Positions 1 to 7,179 of a stretch of DNA of 14,271 nt are shown here, one piece after another (the stretch's first letter is position 1; each line of letters begins with the position of its first letter). The DNA lies in NCBI GenBank assembly GCA_007132635.1, contig SLOG01000026.1:1-14271 (forward strand), read 5' to 3'. This DNA comes from Limnochordia bacterium. Lineage in GTDB: Bacteria > Bacillota > Limnochordia > Darwinibacteriales > SLO01. The notes below the pieces were generated by a model. The model worked only from the letters and a program-made list of their open reading frames with translations, did no database searches and was not told the origin of the DNA. The translations under genes were made by a program, and so were the position numbers.

Positions 1-132
1 AGCAAAAAACAGGCTTCCCGATCGCGCCAATCGACTGTCAACACACACATCGTCGACCGGGATGCACTGTGCCCTCGGTGCACACAGCGCGCCTACAACC
101 TCCGCAACCTCACAGAGCTCCATGGCTTCCAT
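1..132 (-). CDS. murF: MurF, UDP-MurNAc-tripeptide--D-Ala-D-Ala ligase (5' part only, runs off the left edge)
   Basis: Partial gene: the first 44 codons are visible and the rest lies beyond position 1. MurF adds D-Ala-D-Ala to UDP-MurNAc-tripeptide in the cytoplasm, completing the peptidoglycan precursor. The frame reads MEAMELCEVAEVVGAL, then VDSRLARSGSLFFA, which matches the N-terminal uridine-binding domain of Mur ligases, where a 'DSR...G.LFFA' motif is conserved. Two in-frame ATGs are possible. The one at 132 overlaps the murE stop (TAATG), which suggests translational coupling. The one at 123 has a weak GGAA three bases upstream. The assignment rests on this short stretch and on the usual murE-murF order. 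Confidence 0.8.
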   Translation of the reverse strand, partial: MEAMELCEVAEVVGALCAPRAQCIPVDDVCVDSRLARSGSLFFA

Positions 133-1598
133 TATCCCAATCGCTCCTTTAAGGCAATTCGAGCCGCCTCGCGGTCATCAAAATGAATCGTCTCGTGAGA
201 GAACTCCTGATAGGTCTCGTGGCCCTTACCCGCAATCAACACCAGATCCCCTGGTTGAGCGACACGCACAGCCTTTTCAATGGCCTCGCTGCGCTCAACG
301 ATTATCTCGTACAAGACGCCTGTCGGGGCCAAGCCAGCCTCAATATCGCGGCAGATCATCGAGGGCTCTTCAGTGCGCGGATTGTCGGAGGTCACGATAA
401 CAAGATCGCTGAGCCGTCCGGCGGTCTCACCCATACAGGGCCGTTTCGTCCGGTCACGATCGCCGCCCGCACCCATGACGGTAATGACTCGTCGTTTCCC
501 CGCCAGGCTCCGAGCGGTCTCCAGAGCATTCTCGAGGCCGTCAGGAGTGTGCGCATAGTCGACAATGACGGCGAAGTCTTGACCACATCGTACAGCCTCG
601 AAACGACCCGGTACTCCCTGTACCTCTTCCAATCCACTCTTAACATGCATGGGTTCGAGGCCTTCCAAAAGGGTAGCACATGCAGCAGCCAAGGAGTTAT
701 ACACATTAAAGCGGCCAGTTAACGCGAGCGACAGGGTCAAGTCTCCCAACGCCGAAGCAAGGTGGTACTCGACACCTGCATTCGAAACACGCGGGTGCAG
801 GGCTCGGCACATGGACTCGTCGCTCAAACCATATGTTAGGACAGGCGCAGCACTGCGGCTAATTAACGCGGCTGCATGAGGGTCGTCCCCATTGATGACA
901 GCCGCCTTACCCTTTTTCATCCCTCTAGGAGTCAACCCTGAAAAGAGCAAGCTTTTAGCAGCCAGATACGCGTCAAAGTCGGAGTGAAAATCCAGATGGT
1001 CTTGAGTCAGATTAGTAAACACCCCTATATCAAACTCAGTGCCCACTGTTCGTTTCAGTGCTAACGCATGTGATGAAACCTCCATGACTGCGTAATCAAC
1101 ATGGTCTTTCCGCATAACACTGAATAGTCTTTGCAGGTCAACGCTTTCTGGAGTTGTGCGATGCGCTGGCAGGATCTGATCAGCGATCATGTTCTGAATG
1201 GTGCCGATCAAACCGACGCGAAACCCCGCAGCCTCCAAGATAGCCTTGATGAGATACGTAGTCGTAGTCTTTCCGTTGGTCCCGGTGACACCAATGACAC
1301 GCATCGAATGGGACGGATTACCGAAGAACATCGCCGAAACAACACCCAAGGCATCTCGAGTATTTTCCGCGATAACTTGGGGTATAGCAACGGAGCAGGG
1401 TCTCTCAACCAAAACTGCTGCGGCTTGTTTGCGCTGCGCCTCCGCAGCGAAAGCATGCCCGTCCACCGTAAACCCCGAAACGGCCACAAACAAACTCCCA
1501 GGAGTGACTTTCCGAGAGTCATACACAATATCGGTTATGTCAACACTCTCTCCGATCAATCGATGGGGATAGTCTGCTAGAAGCGCTTGGAGTTGCAC
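132..1598 (-). CDS. murE: MurE, UDP-MurNAc-L-Ala-D-Glu--meso-diaminopimelate ligase
   Basis: 488 aa, the usual length for the family. It adds the third peptide residue to UDP-MurNAc-L-Ala-D-Glu in the cytoplasm, using ATP. Visible features are the N-terminal domain motif YDSRKVTPGSLFVA (residues 26-39), the P-loop GVTGTNGKTTT (103-113), the substrate region TTPES (148-152), the carbamylated lysine in YLAAKSLLF (K215), NSLAAA in the central domain, and DNPRTEEP (405-412). DNPR is the signature of enzymes that add meso-diaminopimelate rather than lysine, so the wall is predicted to be DAP-type. The start is GTG, preceded by GAGGGAG with 7-nt spacing. The gene lies 12 bp after the PBP stop, and its own stop overlaps or abuts murF. 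Confidence 0.96.
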   Translation of the reverse strand: MQLQALLADYPHRLIGESVDITDIVYDSRKVTPGSLFVAVSGFTVDGHAFAAEAQRKQAAAVLVERPCSVAIPQVIAENTRDALGVVSAMFFGNPSHSMRVIGVTGTNGKTTTTYLIKAILEAAGFRVGLIGTIQNMIADQILPAHRTTPESVDLQRLFSVMRKDHVDYAVMEVSSHALALKRTVGTEFDIGVFTNLTQDHLDFHSDFDAYLAAKSLLFSGLTPRGMKKGKAAVINGDDPHAAALISRSAAPVLTYGLSDESMCRALHPRVSNAGVEYHLASALGDLTLSLALTGRFNVYNSLAAACATLLEGLEPMHVKSGLEEVQGVPGRFEAVRCGQDFAVIVDYAHTPDGLENALETARSLAGKRRVITVMGAGGDRDRTKRPCMGETAGRLSDLVIVTSDNPRTEEPSMICRDIEAGLAPTGVLYEIIVERSEAIEKAVRVAQPGDLVLIAGKGHETYQEFSHETIHFDDREAARIALKERLG

Positions 1599-1610
1599 GA
1601 TCAGTCTCCC

Positions 1611-3701
1611 TCATTCCTGAGAAAATTCTACCTCAATCACTGAACCCAGAGGCACTTGTGTCCCCGGTTTGGGACTCTGGCTTGATGCCGTTCCACTTCC
1701 GACAATCCGAATGCGCAATCCTGTCTCCAAAACGACTTGAGAGGCATCTCGCATACTTTTCCCCAGAACGTCTGGGACACTCGTCATTCGCGTTTCGGAC
1801 TCAGAGTGGAAGAACAGATTCACAGTCGTGTTAACAGGGACACGACTTCCCGGACTAGGAATTTGGTCCAGAACAACGTCTCCCTGATTTCCGGTGACCT
1901 GGAGATTAGCCTCCAAAAGAATCTCCCGCGCCTCGTTTAAAGGGAAGTTCCGAATATTAGGTACCACCGTCATGAGTGATCTCTCTGTGACTGTTTTCTG
2001 ACGCCGGACCCCTAGATACTCTAGAGTCTGTTCCATTATCGTCTGGAAAACCGGTGCTGCTAACACACCACCCAAGCGCACGTCGGTCTTCGGGTTATAT
2101 AACGCAACAAGAGCGGTGACCTCGGGAGCGTCAGCTGGCGCAAACCCAACGAAGGAGGCTATTCTCTTCTCCCCATAACGACCGCCTTCAGCCACCTCTG
2201 CAGTACCCGTCTTTCCAGCTACACGAAAACCTACAGCTTCTGCGCGGCCAGCAGTACCATTTTCCACAACCGAACGCAAAACGTCAACCATAGTTTTGGA
2301 CGTCGCTTCTGAGATCGGGTGACCAATAACGATGGGTTCAGCGCGTTCTAACACCTTACCACTATAGTCCCGTATCTCGCTAACATAGTAAGGACGCATC
2401 AGTCTGCCCCCATTGGCAATCGCTGCCGTAGCAGCGGTCAGCTGCAGAGGGGTGACAGCAATGCCTTGTCCAAAACCGATATTCGCCCAGCGCAAAGTCT
2501 CTCCAAATTGCGTTTCTCCCGGAACAGGAAGTGTACCGCGAGACTCCCCCGGAAAATCGATACCCAACCGATCACCAAAACCAAAAGCCGCAGCATATTC
2601 GTGAAACACCTTTGGCCCCATTTCAACGGCCAATTTGGCGAAAATAACATTGTCTGAGTTTTCCATGGCACCAGTAAAGCTGTGCGTTCCGCGTGTCTGA
2701 AGCTGCCAATTGCGCACCCGACCTCCGCCAACCTCCCAGACGGAGCTGCTCTCATACCTTGCATCCATCGACGCCGTCCCTGAGTCCAAAGCAGCAGCGC
2801 CTGTGATAATCTTGAATGTTGATCCGGGTTCATACTGGTCAGTAACCACCGCGTTGCGCCTTACTTCCGGGGGGTGAATCTGGTACTCATTGGGATCAAA
2901 AGAAGGATAAATAGCGTTTGCAAGAATGGCCCCCGTATTGGGGTCCATTATGACAACAATACCCCGATCACTCTGCGAACTCTGAACAGCAGCCTGAATC
3001 TCCCGTTCGGCTAAATACTGAATAGTCGAATCAATGGTCAAAACTAGATCATGGCCGTGCTGCGGCGGCACCAAGTTGTCCAGACCACCTGGGATCTGAC
3101 GCCAGTTTGCATCGCGTTCCATGTGAACACGACCCGGGACACCTCTAAGAATTTCGTCATACATATGCTCCAAACCTTCAAGCCCCTGATTGTCCACTCC
3201 GGCAAAACCCAAGACATTGGCTGCCAAACTGTCCTGCGGGTAGAATCTTTGGGGGCGCGTTATTACCCTAATCCCGGGTATCTGCAGTTCACCGATTGAA
3301 CGGGCTTGGTCAACATTCAAACGACGTTCCAGCCAGATCGTGTCCCGATCACTGGCCAAGAGCGAGAGAATCTCGTCTTCCGTTAACGACAAATAAGGAG
3401 CCAATTGAGCTGCTGCCTGCCCCGGATCGCGCCGATCGCTGGGTACGGCATAAACAGCTTGGGCCCCTATGCTTATCGCTAGAGTTCCGAAATCTCGATC
3501 GTAGATGCTGCCCCGAGCAGCATCGATCTCCGTTGGACGAATACGCTGCCCTTGGGCAAGCTGAGTAAAGCGAGTGCCTTCCAAAATTTGTAAATAGAAC
3601 AAACGGACTCCAGCCGTTAAGGCCAGCAGGGAAAAGCCCAAAAGGACAATACATATACGGACCCTTACGAGCTTCTTAATCCTCAATTCGGCCAGCTTCA
3701 A
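1611..3701 (-). CDS. ftsI: Class B penicillin-binding protein (FtsI/PbpB/SpoVD type) with two PASTA domains
   Basis: 696 aa D,D-transpeptidase that cross-links septal or spore peptidoglycan outside the membrane. It has an N-terminal membrane anchor (about residues 16-38), a PBP dimerisation domain (about 50-215), and a transpeptidase domain with the acyl-serine tetrad STFK (S294), SDN (349-351) and KTGT (497-500). Two PASTA domains follow (about 577-633 and 640-695). Length and two PASTA domains resemble B. subtilis PbpB more than SpoVD, which has one, but there is only one such gene between ftsL and murE, so its role (division or sporulation) is open. The start is uncertain. TTG at 3701 overlaps the ftsL stop by 26 bp, but the GGGGGAG sits directly against it. 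A TTG at 3686 or a CTG at 3695 are alternatives that change only five or two residues. Confidence 0.95.
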   Translation of the reverse strand: MKLAELRIKKLVRVRICIVLLGFSLLALTAGVRLFYLQILEGTRFTQLAQGQRIRPTEIDAARGSIYDRDFGTLAISIGAQAVYAVPSDRRDPGQAAAQLAPYLSLTEDEILSLLASDRDTIWLERRLNVDQARSIGELQIPGIRVITRPQRFYPQDSLAANVLGFAGVDNQGLEGLEHMYDEILRGVPGRVHMERDANWRQIPGGLDNLVPPQHGHDLVLTIDSTIQYLAEREIQAAVQSSQSDRGIVVIMDPNTGAILANAIYPSFDPNEYQIHPPEVRRNAVVTDQYEPGSTFKIITGAAALDSGTASMDARYESSSVWEVGGGRVRNWQLQTRGTHSFTGAMENSDNVIFAKLAVEMGPKVFHEYAAAFGFGDRLGIDFPGESRGTLPVPGETQFGETLRWANIGFGQGIAVTPLQLTAATAAIANGGRLMRPYYVSEIRDYSGKVLERAEPIVIGHPISEATSKTMVDVLRSVVENGTAGRAEAVGFRVAGKTGTAEVAEGGRYGEKRIASFVGFAPADAPEVTALVALYNPKTDVRLGGVLAAPVFQTIMEQTLEYLGVRRQKTVTERSLMTVVPNIRNFPLNEAREILLEANLQVTGNQGDVVLDQIPSPGSRVPVNTTVNLFFHSESETRMTSVPDVLGKSMRDASQVVLETGLRIRIVGSGTASSQSPKPGTQVPLGSVIEVEFSQE

Positions 3702-4194
3702 CTCCCCCTATCGGCAGCCAACCGCCCAGCCAATCAGACATGGCACGGAAAACAAACTGCTGCGGGTCCCCGTCTCCATCAGCCATCCAACGTCCAGACC
3801 CAGGCATAGTACTATCATCGGGTGCTAACACTAGGAAGTTTGCCTGCGTTGGCTCAACCATGCCCAACCGCCCTCTAGCTGCTTCTTCGACAGCCGCCAA
3901 AGACTGGGCGCGTTTTAGACTCAGCGCCAACTGTTGATTTTCTGAACGGACATTTGCATAAGCTGACTCCATTCGCGATATGTTTACATCTAGCTGCATG
4001 ATGTACAGCTGCTGACCCAAGTACAGGAGTGCAATACCCACAACAATCCCTGCAAACAGGCATACAACTAACGATTCCGGAACCCGCTTCCGCCGTTTGC
4101 GGCATCGCGGTCGACTGCGACCCGGTGCATCAGCTGCAGCCGTCCTTGCCTCAGCGTAATCAAACTGCTGGTGTAACTTTTCGGCAGTACTCAC
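3676..4194 (-). CDS. ftsL: FtsL-like cell division protein
   Basis: 172 aa bitopic membrane protein, probably the FtsL that joins DivIC/FtsB in recruiting the septal PBP. The start is GTG at 4194, preceded by GGAGGAGG that overlaps the end of rsmH. The same frame is open further upstream inside rsmH, but that part has no support. Layout: cytoplasmic N-terminus with a highly basic patch RSRPRCRKRRKR (residues 26-37), one transmembrane helix (about 41-64), a short coiled coil with NVRSENQQLALSLKRAQ (81-97), and AARGRLGMVEPT (105-116), the usual FtsL C-terminal motif. About 55 further residues, rich in Gly, Asp and Trp, extend beyond this motif, and short homologues such as B. subtilis FtsL lack them. 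The family evolves fast, so the call rests on architecture, motif and position between rsmH and the PBP. Confidence 0.85.
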   Translation of the reverse strand: MSTAEKLHQQFDYAEARTAAADAPGRSRPRCRKRRKRVPESLVVCLFAGIVVGIALLYLGQQLYIMQLDVNISRMESAYANVRSENQQLALSLKRAQSLAAVEEAARGRLGMVEPTQANFLVLAPDDSTMPGSGRWMADGDGDPQQFVFRAMSDWLGGWLPIGGVEAGRIED

Positions 4195-4196
4195 GT

Positions 4197-5138
4197 CTAC
4201 ACCTCCTCCAGCCGTTCGGCTGTCCGCAGTTTCGCACTGCGCGCCCGTGGATTCCCGGCTGTTTCTTCCAATGATGGTACAACAGGTTTGCGGGTGATAA
4301 CTCGCAGTTTGCGCACATGTCCACAAACACACTGCGGAAACTGCGGCGGACACACACATCCTTGTGCCATCCGACGAAAGGTGTCCTTGACAATCCTATC
4401 CTCCAGAGAGTGGAACGTGATAACGCACAGACGTCCTCCTGGGGCCAAGGACTGCACCGCCTGATCAAGCCCATCTTTCAAAGCGCCCAACTCATCATTG
4501 ACAGCAATGCGCAATGCCTGAAACGTACGTTTTGCTGGATGAGGCCCTTGTCGGCGAGCCCCTTTGGGGACTGCCTGTTTAATGACGTCAACCAACTCCC
4601 CTGTGGTCGTTATTCGGCGATTTTTCCGTTGGTCGACAATAAACTTGGCGATCCGTTTTGCCCATCGTTCTTCACCGAACCGAGCAATGATGTCCCCTAA
4701 TTCCTGTTCAGACAACGAGTTAACCAACTCGGCAGCATCCAGTTTGCGACCAGGGTCCATTCGCATGTCCAGCGGCGCATCCGTCTGATACGAAAACCCT
4801 CTCGCTGCATCATCCAGCTGCACCGACGAGACCCCGATATCCATCAGTATGCCTTGAACCTGTCCAAATCCCTGTCGATCCAGTACAGCTCGGAGCTCCC
4901 TAAAATTTGCCGGGACAAGCCGCACTCTTGAACCGAAACAAGCGAGACGTTCTGCTGCATACCTTAACGCCTGAGGATCCTGATCCAAACCAATTAGCTG
5001 CACGGATGATTCTGCCCGAAGCAGCGCTTCGCTGTGACCTCCAAATCCTACCGTGCAGTCGACGTATACGCCTTTGGGCTGAACGGCTAATCCTGCCAAT
5101 GTCTCTTTGAGAAGCACGGGACGATGAGGTGCAGCCAT
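4197..5138 (-). CDS. rsmH: RsmH (MraW), 16S rRNA (cytosine1402-N4)-methyltransferase
   Basis: 313 aa, typical length. It methylates N4 of C1402 in the 16S rRNA decoding site, using S-adenosylmethionine. Visible motifs are HRPVLLKETL at the N-terminus (5-14), the SAM-binding loop DCTVGFGGHSEALL (27-40), the acidic GLDQDPQAL (50-58), GILMDIGVSSVQLDDAARGFS (96-116) with the flanking PLDMRMD, and FHSLEDRIVK near the C-terminus. The ATG start is preceded by AAGGAGG with 6-nt spacing. It is the second gene of the dcw cluster, 107 bp after mraZ, and its last codons carry the ribosome binding site of ftsL. Confidence 0.97.
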   Translation of the reverse strand: MAAPHRPVLLKETLAGLAVQPKGVYVDCTVGFGGHSEALLRAESSVQLIGLDQDPQALRYAAERLACFGSRVRLVPANFRELRAVLDRQGFGQVQGILMDIGVSSVQLDDAARGFSYQTDAPLDMRMDPGRKLDAAELVNSLSEQELGDIIARFGEERWAKRIAKFIVDQRKNRRITTTGELVDVIKQAVPKGARRQGPHPAKRTFQALRIAVNDELGALKDGLDQAVQSLAPGGRLCVITFHSLEDRIVKDTFRRMAQGCVCPPQFPQCVCGHVRKLRVITRKPVVPSLEETAGNPRARSAKLRTAERLEEV

Positions 5139-5245
5139 CAGGATCCTCCTTAATCACCCAGGAAGGAATCAGCTTTTCCCCTTGTTCTCCGGACGAGTTC
5201 ATGGATGCACTCGTCCGTGGAAAAGCGGAGAAAATAAACGCCTTC
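5139..5245 (-). other. mraZ-rsmH intergenic region with a perfect 9-bp hairpin
   Basis: This 107-bp spacer contains a perfect inverted repeat: CGGACGAGT at 5190-5198 and ACTCGTCCG at 5209-5217, with a 10-nt loop. No U-tract follows on the minus (mRNA) strand, so it is not a normal intrinsic terminator. It could be an RNA-processing or stabilising element, or an attenuator. The rsmH Shine-Dalgarno AAGGAGG lies at the other end, about 40 nt downstream of the hairpin. Confidence 0.5.
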
Positions 5246-5677
5246 CTAGATCCCAAGCTCAACGATGTTCTCGGCGATGATCTCATAGGAATTCTCCGCT
5301 TCGTCCATGTAAGAATCCCAACGGGTACGGCTCCAGATCTCCACTCGATTTGAAACGCCAATAATCGTCGCTTCCTTGTCCAACTGACCATATTCCCGAA
5401 GATTTTGAGGTACAATGATTCGCCCCTGTTTGTCGAGTTCGACTTCGGTAGCACCCGAGAAGAAGAAACGTACAAACTGCCGCGCATCGGCTTTGGTGAG
5501 CGGGAGACTCTTGAGTTTCGCTTCCAACACGCGCCACTCGTCCTGAGGAAAAAGAAACAAACAGTTATCCAGGCCACGAGTGATGACACCGCTTTCACCT
5601 AACTCGTCGCGGAATTTGACCGGAATGATCAGCCGCCCTTTGGCGTCCAAGCTATGCTGATACTCACCCATAAACAT
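5246..5677 (-). CDS. mraZ: MraZ, transcriptional regulator of the dcw cluster
   Basis: 143 aa, normal for the family. MraZ is a ring-forming DNA-binding protein with two AbrB-like (SpoVT) domains that binds repeats upstream of its own operon. The sequence starts MFMGEYQHSLDAKGRLIIP, with the first DAKGR motif at about residues 11-15. The second copy reads ELDKQGRIIVP, at about residues 80-90. ARQFVRFFFSGATEVELD links the two domains. The frame stays open 51 codons further upstream, but ATG at 5677 is chosen because it begins the conserved domain and has AAGGTGG with 6-nt spacing. It is first in the cluster, and a phased operator lies just upstream. Confidence 0.96.
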   Translation of the reverse strand: MFMGEYQHSLDAKGRLIIPVKFRDELGESGVITRGLDNCLFLFPQDEWRVLEAKLKSLPLTKADARQFVRFFFSGATEVELDKQGRIIVPQNLREYGQLDKEATIIGVSNRVEIWSRTRWDSYMDEAENSYEIIAENIVELGI

Positions 5678-5692
5678 AGGCCGCCACCTTCC

Positions 5693-5727
5693 CGGCATAT
5701 CGCGCCACTTTCTCCCACAACTCACCA
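5693..5727 (-). promoter_or_regulatory. Putative MraZ operator: 10-bp-phased TGG repeats
   Basis: On the coding (minus) strand, TGGTG (5723-5727), TGGGA (5713-5717), TGGCG (5703-5707) and a degenerate TGCCG (5693-5697) recur at exactly 10-bp steps, ending 16 bases before the mraZ start. Characterised MraZ proteins bind direct TGGGN-type repeats separated by 5 nt near the mraZ promoter, so this matches an autoregulatory operator. The repeats and spacing are seen directly; binding is inferred. Confidence 0.7.
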
Positions 5728-5846
5728 CTTGCCATCTATTTCGGCAGGCATCTACGAATTCCTTCCCTTCCCAAACATTTTTGAAAGATTTCGCGCGGGT
5801 TTCCCAAAAAAAAGAAAAAACCCAGCTCAAAAGGCCGCTGCGCGCG
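5728..5846 (-). other. mraZ leader/promoter region with a T-rich tract
   Basis: This is the spacer between the rnpB terminator and the mraZ operator. On the minus strand it has a pyrimidine tract of six T, one C and eight T (complement of 5806-5820), flanked by GGG and GGGAAACCC. It should contain the mraZ promoter, but I see no convincing -35/-10 pair. A weak candidate is TTGGGA followed 17 nt later by TCAAAA, which I do not call. No coding sequence is supported here. Confidence 0.35.
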
Positions 5847-5880
5847 AAAAGCTCTGACCGTATTGTATCGATCAGAGCTT
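5847..5880 (-). terminator. Intrinsic terminator of rnpB
   Basis: On the minus strand, AAGCTCTGA (complement of 5872-5880) pairs perfectly with TCAGAGCTT (complement of 5849-5857). The 14-nt interval can itself close with a CG/CG pair. TTTT follows. It begins 12-14 nt after the 3' side of rnpB helix P1, where a terminator is expected. The U-tract is short (TTTT, then CGCG), so read-through into mraZ is possible. Confidence 0.75.
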
Positions 5881-5892
5881 GGACTTACTGAA

Positions 5893-6237
5893 CTGAAGGT
5901 GAAACGATAAGCCGAGTTCTGTCACGGGTGATCATCTATCTTGGATGTCAGTTGCCTAACACCTCATGCAGTCAACCCGAGAGTCAAGCAGAACGGGCCG
6001 TTCTTCCTCTCCTATTTGACCTTGCTCTGGGTGGGGTTTGCCTAGCCAACCAGTTACCTGGCTGCTGGTGAGCCCTTACCTCACCATTTCACCCTTACCA
6101 CACCAATCAGTATGGCGGTATGTTTCTGCGGCACTTTCCTTAGGGTCGCCCCCACTGGGTGTTACCCAGCACCCTGCCCTTTAGAGCTCGGACTTTCCTC
6201 AGACTTCCGTCTGCGATCACCTGTTTCACCTTCAAGC
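5893..6237 (-). ncRNA. rnpB: RNase P RNA, A-type (M1 RNA-like)
   Basis: This is the catalytic RNA that removes tRNA 5' leaders. On the minus strand the 5' universal core GAGGAAAGTCCGAGCTC is at 6200-6184, and the 3' core AGAACTCGGCTTAT is at 5920-5907. Between them lie GTGCCGCAGAAA, the GGTGAGGTAAGGGCTCACC hairpin, GGCTAGGCAAACCCCACCC, and AAGGTCAAATAGG, all typical of A-type (ancestral) RNase P RNA. Helix P1 is formed by GAAGGTGAAAC (6233-6223) and GTTTCACCTTC (5905-5895), 11 perfect pairs that set the ends. The length of about 340 nt is normal. The A type fits Clostridia-like Bacillota better than Bacilli, which mostly carry B-type RNA. Ends are accurate to a few bases. Confidence 0.96.
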
Positions 6238-6243
6238 ACCTTC

Positions 6244-6272
6244 AGTATACCACACGGCAGGATCCTGGACAA
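6244..6272 (-). promoter_or_regulatory. Sigma-A-type promoter of rnpB
   Basis: On the minus strand, a -35 box TTGTCC (6272-6267) and a -10 box TATACT (6249-6244) are separated by exactly 17 bp. They match the consensus at 4/6 and 5/6 positions. Transcription would start at about 6237, just before RNase P helix P1. The -35 box lies 12 bp beyond the nif3-like stop codon, so rnpB has its own promoter. Confidence 0.8.
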
Positions 6273-6283
6273 CTACCGCCTTC

Positions 6284-7078
6284 CTAACCTCTTAACTGCC
6301 ATGGGTCAGCTCCTATTTCAGATGTCTCTAGTGTGACTTCGGGCATCTGTTCAGCGAGATAAGCGGCTACCTCATATGCCATATGTCGTTCGGTGCCGAA
6401 ATGTCCGGCATCAATGAGTGCCAATCCGAGAGACTCGGCGAAAAGCGCCTCATGGTAGTCAATATCCCCTGTGACCAGCACATCAGCTTGCAGCGCGTGT
6501 GCTCGTTCTATCACACGGCCTCCAGAACCGCCGCACACGGCCACGCGCCGACATAGTCTATCTGCCTCGCCCAAACAGCGAACCGGAACCTCCAGCCGTT
6601 TCTCTACCTTCTGCACCAACGAGGCCAGCGTCATCGGTTGACAACTTCCAATACGCCCTAATCCAGCCGTCGGGCAGTCGGGTAGCGGCTCCAGAACCTG
6701 TGAATCTGTTAGTCCCAACCGCTGACCGAGCCAGTAGTTCAAACCGAACTCTGCGTGATCAAGATTCGTGTGACTCACGTACACAGCCGTTCCGTCAACC
6801 GCCAAGCGAACGATCGGACTCGTATCCGGCCGATCGGCACGCAGGGACATTAGTGGGCGGAAAATAAGCGGATGATGGGCTATGATGAGATCCGCCCTAC
6901 TTGCAACAGCTGTCACAAGCGCCCCCGTAACGGTTAGACAGACAACGACGCTCTGCACGGGCTGGTTTGCCGTACCGACCTGCAGACCCACATTGTCCCA
7001 GCCAGCAGCCAGGCGTGACGGTGCTAGTCGTTCCATTGCTTGTATGTAATCCATCACAGTATAAGCCAAGACAGCCAC
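6284..7078 (-). CDS. Nif3/YbgI-family dinuclear metal-centre protein
   Basis: 264 aa member of the Nif3-like family (often annotated as GTP cyclohydrolase I type 2), whose homologues form toroidal hexamers with two metal ions per subunit. The biological role is not settled. Likely metal ligands are visible: H68-H69 in IIAHHPLIF, D107 in VSHTNLD, and H226 and E230 in DAGHFGTE. The N-terminal WDNVGLQVG (27-35) and the VTGDIDYH motif (202-209) are also typical. At this length it lacks the PII/CutA-like insertion found in longer forms such as B. subtilis YqfO. The start is GTG at 7078, preceded by GAGG with 6-nt spacing. It is divergent from the selenoprotein gene. In many Bacillota this gene follows trmK; here it does not. 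Confidence 0.93.
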   Translation of the reverse strand: MAVLAYTVMDYIQAMERLAPSRLAAGWDNVGLQVGTANQPVQSVVVCLTVTGALVTAVASRADLIIAHHPLIFRPLMSLRADRPDTSPIVRLAVDGTAVYVSHTNLDHAEFGLNYWLGQRLGLTDSQVLEPLPDCPTAGLGRIGSCQPMTLASLVQKVEKRLEVPVRCLGEADRLCRRVAVCGGSGGRVIERAHALQADVLVTGDIDYHEALFAESLGLALIDAGHFGTERHMAYEVAAYLAEQMPEVTLETSEIGADPWQLRG

Positions 7079-7179
7079 CCTTTCCTCAAGAATTTCGAGT
7101 TACGACCACCGGAAGGGAGGAAAACGCCAACCGGTCACCTAAGTTACTTGTCAGAGGAGCATTATGGGAGGTGATAGTT
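7079..7179. other. Divergent intergenic region between the nif3-like gene and the selenoprotein gene
   Basis: These 101 bp must hold divergent promoters, but I cannot name a convincing pair of boxes in either direction. On the plus strand TCACCT (7135-7140) can pair with AGGTGA (7169-7174), part of the selenoprotein Shine-Dalgarno, across a 28-nt loop. This is a possible but weak SD-masking fold. Confidence 0.35.
7167..7175 (+). promoter_or_regulatory. Very strong Shine-Dalgarno of the selenoprotein gene
   Basis: GGAGGTGAT (7167-7175) is fully complementary to the anti-Shine-Dalgarno end of 16S rRNA and is followed 5 nt later by ATG at 7180. It lies only ten codons before an in-frame UGA. 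So strong a start signal would be pointless for a 10-residue peptide, which supports UGA readthrough. Confidence 0.85.

Noticed and set aside
183..722. 179-aa plus-strand ORF inside murE
   Set aside because: It is antisense to murE, whose motifs are intact over the whole length, and no motif is visible in it.
4195..4359. Upstream extension of the ftsL frame (55 codons inside rsmH)
   Set aside because: The extension is Cys/Thr-rich shadow sequence of rsmH, whereas GTG 4194 has an excellent SD directly after the rsmH end.
4900..5598. 232-aa minus-strand ORF spanning rsmH and mraZ in another frame
   Set aside because: The same strand carries RsmH and MraZ with complete conserved motifs in other frames; this one is Arg/Ser-rich shadow sequence.
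6112..6336. Plus-strand ORF of 74 aa
   Set aside because: It lies antisense to RNase P RNA and the rnpB promoter, and its translation shows no protein character.
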